Positions 1-8,246 of a DNA stretch of 64,000 nt are shown here, in pieces. A program made the position numbers and the translations under genes. Under the pieces are notes generated by a model. It made no database searches, was not told where the DNA came from, and saw only the letters and a list, made by a program, of their open reading frames with translations. Each line of letters starts with the position of its first letter. Within the stretch, counting starts at the first letter, position 1. Origin of the DNA: Desulfobacteraceae bacterium (GTDB lineage: Bacteria; Desulfobacterota; Desulfobacteria; Desulfobacterales; Desulfosarcinaceae); contig JAAERL010001107.1 of NCBI GenBank assembly GCA_024230435.1, forward strand, positions 1 through 64,000. The letters are read 5' to 3'.

Positions 1-46
1 TACCATCTTGTATGTCTTTTTTCCCGTCTTCTGCGTTATGCCAAAG
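1..46. repeat. Intergenic repeat, inverted partner of 54290-54335
   Basis: The reverse complement of these 46 bases matches 54290-54335 at 43 of 46 positions by eye. The copy at 54 kb forms a hairpin with arms around CCCGTCTT and AAGACGGG. Here the second arm is degraded, so only half of the hairpin is recognisable. The copy starts at the window edge, so its full extent is unknown. Confidence 0.7.
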
Positions 47-79
47 CCCGAATACGTTAAGTATGCAAACTTTGGCACG

Positions 80-166
80 CCTTGAATACGAAAAAAAATC
101 CTGCTCAATCTGGTATATTCTTTTCCGCCAATCGCCTTAGCTGTTGCAACTTTCAAGACCCTAAAT
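80..166 (-). repeat. Degenerate copy of a dispersed intergenic repeat
   Basis: Read on the minus strand, this stretch contains TTAGGGTCTTGAAAGTTGCA and, further on, a segment ending in ATTCAAGGCG. These blocks match in order those at 37593-37665 and 57888-57955, but are separated by an insertion that carries the 16-mer at 124-139. The repeat runs into the last codons of motB. Confidence 0.5.
124..139 (+). repeat. Dispersed 16-mer TCCGCCAATCGCCTTA
   Basis: The 16-mer recurs with one difference (final TTA to TAA) at 26410-26425 and, inverted, at 37545-37560. All three copies are intergenic. Shorter matches to its AATCGCCTTA half occur near 37765 and 54350. Confidence 0.7.
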
Positions 167-884
167 CCTCATTACTTAACTCAAATACAATTTCCACGCG
201 CCGGTTTTTGGCTCTGCCAGCCACAGTGTCATTGGCCGATACGGGTTGAAACTGAGCATACCCCACCGCTGATAACCTTGCAGGAACCACCCCGGTTTGA
301 TTGACTAAGTAGCGTAACACGGCAATCGCACGTGCTGTGCTCAGCTCCCAGTTAGAAGCAAATTGTGCGTTAGTGATGGGCCTGTTATCCGTATGCCCCT
401 CAATTTTTATGGGAACCGGAATTTTTTGAACCATTTTTCCAATTTCTTCCAGCAGCCCGTTAGCAGAAGGTGATAACTGCGCACGGCCGCTGGCAAACAG
501 CAAGTTGTCCGATAAAGTCAAAGCGACACCGTTTGGACCTGTGCGCAGATCCAGGTGCTCAAGGCCACTTTTCTGCCTTAAATACAAAACGCTTTCAAAC
601 AACCGGGCCAACTTGTCTTCTTTGTTAACGATGCTGTGTTGCGAATCAATCAACATTTTGCCGGATTCAAGCTGTATTCCCCCGTTAAAAACGCTCACGG
701 CGGTTGAAAATGCGCTGACAAAACGTGTTATTTTTGACTGCTGTAAGGATGAAAACGAGGTCAGCATGATAAAAAATGTCAGCATGATCAGAATAAAGCC
801 CGTATAAATGATTTGCCAGCCGCCCCTGCCGCCGGAATGCGTTGGGTCCTGATCTGTTTTGACGACCTGTCTATCGGTTCTCAT
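153..884 (-). CDS. motB: OmpA-domain flagellar stator protein MotB, lacking the ion-binding Asp
   Basis: This 243-residue protein is the MotB partner of the adjacent MotA. It has a short cytoplasmic N terminus, one membrane segment (about residues 24-46), a linker, and a C-terminal OmpA-like peptidoglycan-binding domain with GHTDNRPI, NWELSTARA and NRRVEI motifs. In normal MotB the membrane helix begins W-x-I-x-Y-A-D-F, and that Asp carries the proton or sodium ion. Here the same stretch reads W-Q-I-I-Y-T-G-F, putting Gly29 in the Asp position, and the helix contains no acidic residue. The start overlaps the end of motA by 14 bases, so the two are co-transcribed and probably translationally coupled. 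The family is certain; the ability to conduct ions is doubtful unless another stator supplies the acid. The last codons lie inside a dispersed repeat. Confidence 0.9.
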   Translation of the reverse strand: MRTDRQVVKTDQDPTHSGGRGGWQIIYTGFILIMLTFFIMLTSFSSLQQSKITRFVSAFSTAVSVFNGGIQLESGKMLIDSQHSIVNKEDKLARLFESVLYLRQKSGLEHLDLRTGPNGVALTLSDNLLFASGRAQLSPSANGLLEEIGKMVQKIPVPIKIEGHTDNRPITNAQFASNWELSTARAIAVLRYLVNQTGVVPARLSAVGYAQFQPVSANDTVAGRAKNRRVEIVFELSNEDLGS

Positions 885-1656
885 ACGTTGCCCCGGAATC
901 CTGTATTTTTTGTGCCGCGGGAGAAATAAAAGCTTTTAGCTTTTGCTCAACGATTCGATAGTTATCACCGGCTTGAATCGACGTAATCCCCCGTACTGCC
1001 ATCTGTTTGTTGAGTATTTCCTGCTTGCTGCGTATTCTTAATTTGCCCGAAATCGGCAAAAACAATAAGTTCGCCACCAAGGTGCCGTAAAACGTGGTCA
1101 GCAGGGCAACCGCCATGGGCGCCCCGATGTCCGTAGGATTTTTCATTTGCATCAGCATTTGCACTAAACCGATAATCGTGCCCAGCATGCCCACTGCCGG
1201 GGCAAAAGTTCCCATGGTGGAATAAATTTCAGCTCCTAGACGATGACGTTCTTCCAACCACAAAATTTCCGTAGACAATACATCTTCAATGTCTTGTGCG
1301 CTCATACCGTCAATGGCCATCTGAATTCCACGAACCATAAACGGGTCATCCATATCTTTTAGCGTGTTCTCAAAAGAAAGAATGCCTTCCCGTCTGGCTT
1401 TTTTGGCCAAATCAACCATAATGGGAACCATGGCCAGGGGGTTATGGGTTTTATGCCGGAAAGCGTTTTTGGTTACCTTGATAACACTGATCAAATCGCT
1501 CAGGGGATAATTGATCAACGTTGCTCCTACGGTTCCTCCAAGCACAATCATTATTGCGGGAAAATTAATAAACCACCCGGCCGAACCTCCCACCAAGATG
1601 GAGCTGACTACCAAAGTCCCGGCAACTACAATTCCGAGCAAGGTTGCGAGATCCAC
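871..1656 (-). CDS. motA: Flagellar motor stator protein MotA
   Basis: The product is a 261-residue MotA/PomA-family stator subunit with four predicted membrane helices: two near the N terminus (about residues 5-50) and two at about 150-205. The cytoplasmic loop keeps the charged RREGILSFE segment that contacts FliG. The third and fourth helices carry the conserved APAVGMLGTIIGL and TTFYGTLVAN blocks with the expected prolines. The gene therefore looks fully functional, in contrast to its MotB partner. A sigma-54-like promoter lies 54 bases upstream of the ATG. The first gene of a two-gene motA-motB unit, separate from the hook-basal body operon that ends at a terminator near 2000. Confidence 0.95.
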   Translation of the reverse strand: MDLATLLGIVVAGTLVVSSILVGGSAGWFINFPAIMIVLGGTVGATLINYPLSDLISVIKVTKNAFRHKTHNPLAMVPIMVDLAKKARREGILSFENTLKDMDDPFMVRGIQMAIDGMSAQDIEDVLSTEILWLEERHRLGAEIYSTMGTFAPAVGMLGTIIGLVQMLMQMKNPTDIGAPMAVALLTTFYGTLVANLLFLPISGKLRIRSKQEILNKQMAVRGITSIQAGDNYRIVEQKLKAFISPAAQKIQDSGATYENR

Positions 1657-1709
1657 ACGATCCTCCGTTTTTGCAGTAAAATTGAAAATTTCTCTGTATT
1701 TTAATGGAT

Positions 1710-1725
1710 AGCATGGAGTGTGCCA
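1710..1725 (-). promoter_or_regulatory. Sigma-54 (-24/-12) promoter for motAB
   Basis: On the minus strand the sequence reads TGGCACACTCCATGCT. The -24 element TGGCACA is perfect; the -12 element is ATGC instead of TTGC, with correct GG-N10-GC spacing. It lies 54 bases upstream of the motA ATG. Near-consensus by eye, not tested. Confidence 0.65.
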
Positions 1726-1974
1726 TTGGCGTTGACGAAGCGGCCTTGGCGGACCGATATCGCCTAAGCGAATTTAACATTTAGAAATATAAAGAAAAAA
1801 AACTCAAAAGGACGTCTTTATGCACCCAAACATATATAAATTGAAACCGGGCGCATAGACAGTTGCACGTCAAACATGGACTCAAGGGTCAAGGCATTGA
1901 CAGGTTTTTAAGCAAACAAAATGAATCACAATAACCCAGGATATATCTACACCACAATCTGCTGGCAAATATAA
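1726..1974. other. Gap upstream of motA with no gene
   Basis: Together with the promoter and terminator, this fills the 436 bases between motA and flgE. No coding signal or RNA gene was recognised. The fragment around 1811-1860 loosely resembles the dispersed intergenic repeats seen elsewhere in the window. Confidence 0.4.
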
Positions 1975-2025
1975 AACAGGGTTGCAGAAAACTGTCAGCA
2001 TTGAGCTTTTCCGCAACCCTGCTTT
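1975..2025 (-). terminator. Hairpin terminator of the flagellar operon after flgE
   Basis: Long arms GGGTTGCaGAAAA (1979-1991) and TTTTCcGCAACCC (2007-2019) enclose a 15-base loop, and the stem extends imperfectly on both sides. On the minus strand the hairpin is followed by a short T-run. It sits about 70 bases past the flgE stop and fits an intrinsic terminator. Confidence 0.7.
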
Positions 2026-2092
2026 GGAAGAATACTTCCTTTAGCCTGTTTTTTGTTGCCCTAATAATTCACATCATCAGGGCCCGTTAATC

Positions 2093-3325
2093 CTATCGCT
2101 TGATATTGATAAGCTCAGTGAGCACTTCGTCGCTTGTGGTGATCACCTTCGAATTTGCCTGAAAAGCCCGCTGGCTTGTAATCAGTTCCACGAACTCCGT
2201 GGCCAGGTCGACGTTGGACATTTCCAGACTACTGGGCGCAATAGCGCCCACGCCCGCCGTGTTGGGCATGGTGATCGACGGTTGCCCCGAAGCCAGGGAG
2301 CTTACGAATAAGTTGCCGCCCTGCTTTGCCAAACCGGTATAGCTGGCAAAATCGGCCAAGGCTACCTGGGCAAAGTTTAACATGGTTCCATTGGAATAAA
2401 GGGCTGTAAAAATACCGTCTTCATCTACTCCAATACCCTGAAGCAACCCGCTGGGATAGCCATTTTGAGTTTGACCGATTTTCACCGAATCGGTGGAATA
2501 GCCAGTAACGGAGCCATCCGTGGCTCCCGCCAAATCCAAAAAATTCCAGGTAAGGGCCAAATCGGCAGCCGGTGTTAACCCGGTAACAGTAATGGCATGA
2601 TTGGCGCTGGCCGGATCATTACTGCCAGGAACCAGTTCCCCATCCGAATTGAATGCCAAGGTGTTAACACCACTAGCGCTCGCTAACGTCGCCGTACCTG
2701 AAGACGATGATACAGCATACGTCCAGCCGGAGGCTGAACTGTCGCGTGTAAAGGTAAAATCCAATTCGACTATATCGCCCAAAGAATCATAGACGCTAAT
2801 GGTTGTTTCGTAGATATCCCCATCACTTGCACCGGAATCAAGATTCAGTTCCATGGTAATGCTATCGGTCGCACTGGACTCGCTGAGCCCACCGGGCATG
2901 GTGATGGCGGCCATGGGTTGTAAAGAGCCTGATTCGATTGGGTAACCTTGTACTTGATATCCATCCGGGTTGACAAGATAACCGTCCTTGTCAAATTCAA
3001 ACTTGCCGGCCCGGGTATAATATTGACTGCTGCCGTCTGAAGAACGCATAATGAACATCCCTTCCCCGTTGATGGCCATATCTGTTACATTGGCGCTTGT
3101 TTCCATAACGCCGGCCTCCCAGTTCGAAGTCATGCCGCTCATTGTAACTCCACGGCCGATCTGCATTCTGCTTTGCCCCAATGAGGAGTTGAACACATTG
3201 GAAAAAGAGACCCGGGTAACTTTAAATCCCGTGGTATTAACATTGGCAATGTTGTCACCGATAACCGCTAAAGCGCTGGTATTGGCTTTTAAACCTGAAA
3301 TTCCTGAATAAAGTGCTCCAATCAT
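2093..3325 (-). CDS. flgE: Flagellar hook protein FlgE
   Basis: This 410-residue protein forms the extracellular hook joining the basal body to the filament. The N terminus (MIGALYSGISGLKANTSALA) and the block ANVNTTGFK are the classic flagellar rod/hook signature. The C terminus ends with SNVDLATEFVELITSQRAF and QANSKVITT, which forms the D0 helix. The middle is rich in Ser, Thr, Gly and Asp, as expected for the surface-exposed D1/D2 domains. The last gene of the minus-strand operon, 40 bases downstream of flgD, followed by a terminator. It depends on FlgD (cap) and FliK (length control), both encoded immediately upstream. Confidence 0.95.
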   Translation of the reverse strand: MIGALYSGISGLKANTSALAVIGDNIANVNTTGFKVTRVSFSNVFNSSLGQSRMQIGRGVTMSGMTSNWEAGVMETSANVTDMAINGEGMFIMRSSDGSSQYYTRAGKFEFDKDGYLVNPDGYQVQGYPIESGSLQPMAAITMPGGLSESSATDSITMELNLDSGASDGDIYETTISVYDSLGDIVELDFTFTRDSSASGWTYAVSSSSGTATLASASGVNTLAFNSDGELVPGSNDPASANHAITVTGLTPAADLALTWNFLDLAGATDGSVTGYSTDSVKIGQTQNGYPSGLLQGIGVDEDGIFTALYSNGTMLNFAQVALADFASYTGLAKQGGNLFVSSLASGQPSITMPNTAGVGAIAPSSLEMSNVDLATEFVELITSQRAFQANSKVITTSDEVLTELINIKR

Positions 3326-3365
3326 AAACGTGCCCCCCTTTTTTTTCTATGTATTTAAAATATTT

Positions 3366-4037
3366 TTATTCCAAGCTGTTATCGAGCACCTGGACAACAT
3401 TTCCCATGGGAATTTCCTGATTCTCGGTCAGCAAATAGGCAATTGCGTTTTTAAAATTAACCCCAGTAACCGTGCCTTGCGTAAAAGAAGTGACTTCCAC
3501 GAATTGGCCGCCATCGCCGATGGCCGAAACTTCATACGTATATTTGCCGTCAGGAGCCTGGCCTCCCAAATAATCCGTGGCGTCCCATTGGTACGTATTT
3601 TGCCCCTCAGGCATCGAGCCGGTTTCAATATCCCGGATAAAATTTCCATTGGCGTCATAAATTTTGATGTAAACGGCTGCAGCGTTCGCGGAAAGGTTAA
3701 TTTGCAAAGGGTCGCTTTCCTGGTCGTTCACGCTAAATTGATTCCCCACGGCCGTAATATCCTTTCCAATAAAATTGACCGCTTGACTATTGGTTAAAAT
3801 TTCCTGAGACGTGCCGACTCCCTGCAACGTGGTGTTCAAGTTCTGCAATTGCTCAAGTGAGCTAAATTGCGCCAACTGGGCCGTATAAGCCGTGCCGTCC
3901 ATTGGATTGAGAGGATCCTGCGCCTGCAACTGGGCCACCATCAAATTGAGAAAGTCATTTTTGCCAAGTGTATTTTTTTCTGACGCAAGGGTTTGCCCCC
4001 CCCTGGATGCAACGCTGTCTAATCCTAAAACTGTCAC
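3366..4037 (-). CDS. flgD: Flagellar hook capping protein FlgD
   Basis: FlgD caps the growing hook and is needed for FlgE polymerisation. The N-terminal FlgD block is clear: LGKNDFLNLMVAQLQAQDPL followed by NPMDGTAYTAQLAQFSSLEQ. The C-terminal half contains the FlgD Ig-like/Tudor region, including IYDANGNFIRDI and YQWDATDYLGG. I place the start at the GTG at 4037, which has a perfect GGAGG 8 bases upstream, giving 223 residues. An in-frame ATG at 4070 would add 11 residues but lacks a good ribosome binding site. It lies between fliK and flgE, the usual neighbours of flgD. Confidence 0.93.
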   Translation of the reverse strand: MTVLGLDSVASRGGQTLASEKNTLGKNDFLNLMVAQLQAQDPLNPMDGTAYTAQLAQFSSLEQLQNLNTTLQGVGTSQEILTNSQAVNFIGKDITAVGNQFSVNDQESDPLQINLSANAAAVYIKIYDANGNFIRDIETGSMPEGQNTYQWDATDYLGGQAPDGKYTYEVSAIGDGGQFVEVTSFTQGTVTGVNFKNAIAYLLTENQEIPMGNVVQVLDNSLE

Positions 4038-4091
4038 TGTAAAATCCTCCTTTGCCGCTTTGCAATGCAAACGCGTTTTATTTTTTCATCC

Positions 4092-5750
4092 CTAAGCAAA
4101 AAAATCGACTTCACCGAATTGCTGACCGACCTTTGGTAAGGTCTGAGCCGGGTGCAGCGATGCGGATGTTTCTTGTTCTGCGTCCGGTTCCACACGATCC
4201 GGTTTGCCGTTCCGGTTGTTTTTAGCCCGACGCAAATGCTGTTGTTGTTGCTGTTTTAAAGAATTGTTGTCGTTGCCCACAAAAACATCAAACTTATCGA
4301 TTTCTAATCCATGCTGACTCAGCTCGGTTTTCAGTATTTGAAGATTTTGCTCAATCATCTCTTTTACAACGTGTGAATCCGCGGTTACCTTCACCATGAC
4401 CTGCTGTTTGGCTGCAGTGACCTGAATATTCAGATCCCCTAAAAATTCGGGTTTCAATTTTATCAGCATCTGAGGCTGCAGCCCGTGTGTTTTCAAAGTC
4501 ATACGCTTGACGACCTGGCGCATGACATCGGATTGGAGATCTTTTGTAAAAGGTTCCGGTTGTGGCGTTTGCTCAGCAGGTGCGGAAGCCGGTTGCCGAT
4601 GCGTGCCTGAATCGCTGATGCGGCTTTGAATCATCTGATGAATAGTATCACGGGCAAACTCTTGATTTTGTATATTTTTTCCACCTTGTACATGTTGCTC
4701 GTTTTCAGTGAACTCAACGGGCTTGTGAAACTGCTCGTTGTCCGCTTTCAATTTTTTAACGTTTTTGGACATGAGGGATTGATCCGCCAATGCGTCTTTT
4801 CCCGTTTGAGCCTGAACCGGTCGTTGTCTAAAATTGGCGGTCTCAAGTGCCGTGTTTTTCTTATCCGTTTGATCCGATTGCTGTTTTGTATTCTTGTTTG
4901 CCGTTTTGTCCGCATCAACTAAAAGTGAAACGTGCTGACTAACGTTTTCATTCCCGGCTTTGCCCAAAAGCGGCGCCTGGCTGTTGAGCGCCCCGTTTTG
5001 CCCTTGCCCGGCAACCTTTGCAGATGGATTCTCAAGTACCGCTGCAGGTTTTGCGTGCGCCGGATCTTTTGACTGGAGCATTTGTGTTTTTTCACTGTTT
5101 GCAGTTTCAACCAAAGTGTTTTTCATCATCTGCGCATTAATTACATCTGTATCGGCTGCCTTTTGCTCAAAAGGCCCCGGACCGGTTTGCTGATGCTGAT
5201 CCGGCCGGACCGGATTGATTTCAAGGCCAGCGGGATTTACAGCAGCTGTGTCCGGCAACCGGATTTGCGGCTGAATCAGATCATTAGCGCCTGGATCTTG
5301 ATGCGTTGCTCGATTTGAAACAGTTTGAAGTAAAAGGTTTAACATTTCTTGCGGATTGGAACCGGAGTTCGCCGAATCTACGGTCCAAGATTGCAGCCCA
5401 AAATCCTGGCGCTCTGGAATAATCGATTGGAGCTGTTTTAATTGCTCTGGAATAATCGATTGGAGCTGTTTCAATTGCTCGGGAATAATCGATTGAAGCT
5501 GTTTCAGGCGCTCGGGAATAATCGATTGAAGCTGTTTCAGGCGCTCGGGAAGTTGATCGGCGGGTACAGACAAAAGACTGCCCATAATGTCCATAAATTC
5601 CGTATCAGCAATGCCGGAATCCGGGTCTTGCGAACTGGAGGTTCTGCCTGCGATCTGCTGAACTGCTTTGCCTGCGATCTGCTGAACTGCTTTGCCGGCG
5701 GCTTTTGTCTCCGGACCGGCGGTCTGAAAAACTTTCAAAACGGCATCCAT
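4092..5750 (-). CDS. fliK: Flagellar hook-length control protein FliK with tandem repeats
   Basis: The 552-residue protein has the layout of FliK: a long low-complexity N-terminal ruler region and a compact C-terminal hook-length domain (about residues 410-490). The C-terminal domain contains LIKLKPEFLGDLNIQVTAA and KVTADSHVVKEMIEQNL, the Flg_hook core that switches export from hook to filament substrates. The N-terminal part carries two in-frame repeats: an 8-residue unit (Q-Q-I-A-G-K-A-V type) at about residues 20-35, and four copies of an 11-residue unit (LKQLQSIIPE plus one) at about 70-113. The C-terminal tail is Gln/Asn rich. It starts 2 bases after fliJ. The C-terminal fold identifies it; the N terminus is too divergent to compare. 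Confidence 0.9.
   Translation of the reverse strand: MDAVLKVFQTAGPETKAAGKAVQQIAGKAVQQIAGRTSSSQDPDSGIADTEFMDIMGSLLSVPADQLPERLKQLQSIIPERLKQLQSIIPEQLKQLQSIIPEQLKQLQSIIPERQDFGLQSWTVDSANSGSNPQEMLNLLLQTVSNRATHQDPGANDLIQPQIRLPDTAAVNPAGLEINPVRPDQHQQTGPGPFEQKAADTDVINAQMMKNTLVETANSEKTQMLQSKDPAHAKPAAVLENPSAKVAGQGQNGALNSQAPLLGKAGNENVSQHVSLLVDADKTANKNTKQQSDQTDKKNTALETANFRQRPVQAQTGKDALADQSLMSKNVKKLKADNEQFHKPVEFTENEQHVQGGKNIQNQEFARDTIHQMIQSRISDSGTHRQPASAPAEQTPQPEPFTKDLQSDVMRQVVKRMTLKTHGLQPQMLIKLKPEFLGDLNIQVTAAKQQVMVKVTADSHVVKEMIEQNLQILKTELSQHGLEIDKFDVFVGNDNNSLKQQQQQHLRRAKNNRNGKPDRVEPDAEQETSASLHPAQTLPKVGQQFGEVDFFA
5412..5543 (-). repeat. Four 33-bp tandem repeats inside fliK
   Basis: Four head-to-tail 33-base units lie at 5412-5444, 5445-5477, 5478-5510 and 5511-5543, with a partial fifth. 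Units 3 and 4 are identical and units 1 and 2 differ by one base. Each encodes 11 residues, so copy-number change would keep the frame and lengthen or shorten the FliK ruler. Confidence 0.95.
5646..5693 (-). repeat. Two 24-bp tandem repeats near the start of fliK
   Basis: Two identical 24-base units (5646-5669 and 5670-5693) duplicate eight residues in the FliK N terminus. This is independent of the 33-bp array and also frame-preserving. Confidence 0.9.
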
Positions 5751-5752
5751 GC

Positions 5753-6205
5753 TTATCTTCCTTGTCTTTGGTTCAAACTAAAACGGTTGATGGCCATTTC
5801 ATTGATGAACTTTTCTTCTTTTTGATCCAGGTTTTTGAAAAAGTTTTTTTGATCCTCGTCTTTTAATTTATCCAGGGTTTTGCGGTTTTTCACAGCTTTT
5901 AACAGGTCCAGACGCGCCAGTTCACACTCTTTTTCCATTTCGGCGATCTTTTGTTTTTGCGCCTCAATATCCTGTGCCAATTTTTCAAGGTAATGATAAT
6001 AAACGGCAAGCTGGCAGCCCTGTGTGCTTTCAGTTTGAATACGCTGCATTTCCTCTTCAATTTTTTCACGTTTGGCAAGATAGGCGGAAAGCTGATTTAA
6101 TGCGTCCTCACAATCGCGTTGGGCCCCGGCCAGCGCCTTTTGCTTGATCTCTTCCTGGTGTTGTCTGAATCCGCGCAGCGCTTCTAATTTAAACTGATAT
6201 TTCAT
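5753..6205 (-). CDS. fliJ: Flagellar export chaperone FliJ
   Basis: This is a 150-residue, highly charged and almost entirely coiled-coil protein (heptads from about residue 5 to 135), of normal FliJ length. FliJ is the stalk that connects the FliI ATPase ring with FlhA and recycles export chaperones. The opening FKLEALRGFRQHQEEIKQKAL is typical of the family. It sits between the ATPase gene and fliK, its usual place. The 80-base gap to the upstream ATPase gene contains a short 12-bp tandem repeat. Confidence 0.88.
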   Translation of the reverse strand: MKYQFKLEALRGFRQHQEEIKQKALAGAQRDCEDALNQLSAYLAKREKIEEEMQRIQTESTQGCQLAVYYHYLEKLAQDIEAQKQKIAEMEKECELARLDLLKAVKNRKTLDKLKDEDQKNFFKNLDQKEEKFINEMAINRFSLNQRQGR

Positions 6206-6248
6206 AGTTCGATTTTTCCTGCCATGTTCCCTGGCCTTTTCTTAGATT

Positions 6249-6296
6249 CTTATTTAAAGCCTTATTTAGAGCCTTATTTCGAATCTTATTTATTCA
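6249..6296. repeat. Four 12-bp tandem repeats at the fliHI stop codon
   Basis: The heptamer CTTATTT recurs exactly every 12 bases at 6249, 6261, 6273 and 6285, with degenerate spacers. The last copy includes the fliHI stop codon. A small satellite in an otherwise tightly packed operon. Confidence 0.8.
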
Positions 6297-8244
6297 TGAT
6301 TTCTTCCAATAGCTTGACACTTTTTTCAAAATCGATACTTTCACTGATTTGCTGGCACAAGTAGCCGTTGATTTGATTGATTTTACTGATAGCCAGATCG
6401 ATATTCGGATTGCTTCCGCCAACATAGGCCCCGATGTTAATCAGGTCTTCAGCTTTGCGGTAGGTTGCCAGCATCTCTTTCATGCGTCCGGCATTGTGCT
6501 TATGGTTCAAAGAAGCGATATCTTCCATGACGCGGCTGACGCTGCGCAGCACATCAATTGCAGGGTAATGGTTTTGATCCGCCAGATCCCGGCTCAACAC
6601 GATATGACCGTCTAAAATGGAACGCGCGGCGTCTGCAATGGGTTCGTTCATGTCATCGCCTTCAACTAAAACGGTATAAAGCCCTGTAATAGACCCGCTG
6701 TGATCGGAGGTTCCGGTTCGTTCCAGCAGTTTGGGCAAAAGGGTGAACACCGATGGCGTGTAGCCCTTGGTGGTGGGGGGCTCACCCAATGCCAGCCCGA
6801 TTTCCCTTTGGGCCATTGCAAAGCGGGTCAGTGAATCCATCATCAGGTTCACGTTCAATCCCTGATCGCGAAAATATTCCGCTATTGCCGTGGCGACAAA
6901 TGCGCCCCGTACCCTGACCAAGGGCAAATGGTCCGATGTGGCAACCACGACCACAGATTTTTTCAGCCCTTCCGGGCCCAGTTCCTTATCAATAAATTCA
7001 TTGAGTTCCCTGCCCCGCTCGCCAATCAGGGCGATGACATTGACATCCGCCTGGCTTTTTCGCGCAATCATACCCATGAGCACGCTTTTTCCGACACCCG
7101 ATCCCGCAAAAATCCCCATTCGCTGACCACAGCCCACAGTTAGCAGGCCATTAATGCATCGTATGCCTAAATCCAGGGGCGTGCTGATTCGTTTGCGCAG
7201 CAAGGGATTTATAGGGCTGGAATAGATAGGATAGGCCGTTTCGGTTAAAATTGGACCGCGATCGTCAATTGGATTGCCCAATCCGTCAATAATACGGCCC
7301 AATAAATTACTCCCAACCGCGATAGCGGCTTTCTCATCCTTTGCAACAACACGGCTGCCCGGTCCGATATCTCTTATCTCTTCTAATGGCATCATAAGAA
7401 CCGTTTGGTCGCGGAAGCCTAAAACTTCGGCGGCTATGGGCTTATCTTTGTCCATTCTATCCATAGCATAGATATCGCACATGCAACCGAGTTGAACGGC
7501 CGGACCATTTGCCTCCAGGACCAAACCGACGACCTTGCTCACCAGGCCGCAGGTTCGAATGGAGGTTATGTTTTTGACTCTATTCCATATTTCCTGAAAA
7601 GCCGGAGCGCAATCGTGCGCATAATGTACCGGTTTTTCACCAGAGTTTACCAAAGCCCTTAACGACCGCATGGTGGTCTTAAGCTGAGTTTCGACCCGCG
7701 CATCAATAACACCGAAATCCGTTTCAACCAGGCAGCCGCCTTGCTGAATGCTTTGATCAGGTTTTACGCAGGTTTTTTCCGCTGTTTCCGAATCCGCTAT
7801 CAATTCACTCAAACTTGCTCGAATAATTTCACAATCGTCCGGATGGGCTTTGATGCACAGGTGCTGATGGTTTCTGACCATTTCAAGGGCTTTGCCAAGA
7901 ACATTTTTAATGACATGATGATTCTTTTTGATCTGCCGGAACACCAATTCGCGCGAGATAGACAGCGCTAACGCTACGGTATCTTTTTCCGCTACGGCGC
8001 GAATATGTTTTTTATGTTCTTTCAGGGCATCGCTGGTGTGCGCCATCAAATCACCAAGGCGGCGCAGTTTTTCTTTTTCGGAAACCAGGTTTTTGTCCCT
8101 TGCCTGGTTCAGCCCGCAAGCGTAACCTTCCTTGTGTGCCTGTTCAGCGGATATTTTGCCGGATTCAGAATCTTTCAGGTGCTCATTTTCAGGGCAATCT
8201 AATACCGGAAAACGAAATGACATGGTTTTATCCTTTTCTTTCAT
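6286..8244 (-). CDS. fliI: Fused FliH-FliI flagellar export regulator/ATPase
   Basis: One uninterrupted 652-residue frame contains two normally separate proteins. Residues 1 to about 205 are FliH: a glycine-rich KEGYACGLNQAR region, a charged coiled coil, then ALALSISRELVFRQ and IKAHPDDCEIIRAS, ending in the FliH dimer tail. From about residue 215 the sequence is FliI: the N-terminal barrel GLVSKVVGLVLEANGP, Walker A AGSGVGKS (about 378-385), MDSLTRFAMAQREI (Walker B and arginine region) and a normal FliI C terminus. FliI energises the flagellar type III export gate, while FliH2 normally binds and inhibits it. Fusion forces a 1:1 ratio. The gene starts 2 bases after fliG, where a separate fliH would stand. 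A lost stop codon through sequencing error is possible, but the frame is open throughout the joint. Confidence 0.92.
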   Translation of the reverse strand: MKEKDKTMSFRFPVLDCPENEHLKDSESGKISAEQAHKEGYACGLNQARDKNLVSEKEKLRRLGDLMAHTSDALKEHKKHIRAVAEKDTVALALSISRELVFRQIKKNHHVIKNVLGKALEMVRNHQHLCIKAHPDDCEIIRASLSELIADSETAEKTCVKPDQSIQQGGCLVETDFGVIDARVETQLKTTMRSLRALVNSGEKPVHYAHDCAPAFQEIWNRVKNITSIRTCGLVSKVVGLVLEANGPAVQLGCMCDIYAMDRMDKDKPIAAEVLGFRDQTVLMMPLEEIRDIGPGSRVVAKDEKAAIAVGSNLLGRIIDGLGNPIDDRGPILTETAYPIYSSPINPLLRKRISTPLDLGIRCINGLLTVGCGQRMGIFAGSGVGKSVLMGMIARKSQADVNVIALIGERGRELNEFIDKELGPEGLKKSVVVVATSDHLPLVRVRGAFVATAIAEYFRDQGLNVNLMMDSLTRFAMAQREIGLALGEPPTTKGYTPSVFTLLPKLLERTGTSDHSGSITGLYTVLVEGDDMNEPIADAARSILDGHIVLSRDLADQNHYPAIDVLRSVSRVMEDIASLNHKHNAGRMKEMLATYRKAEDLINIGAYVGGSNPNIDLAISKINQINGYLCQQISESIDFEKSVKLLEEIMNK

Positions 8245-8246
8245 CG

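Noticed and set aside
1565-1780. Minus-strand frame overlapping motA start
   Set aside because: It is in another frame of motA and runs across the sigma-54-like promoter; shadow frame only.
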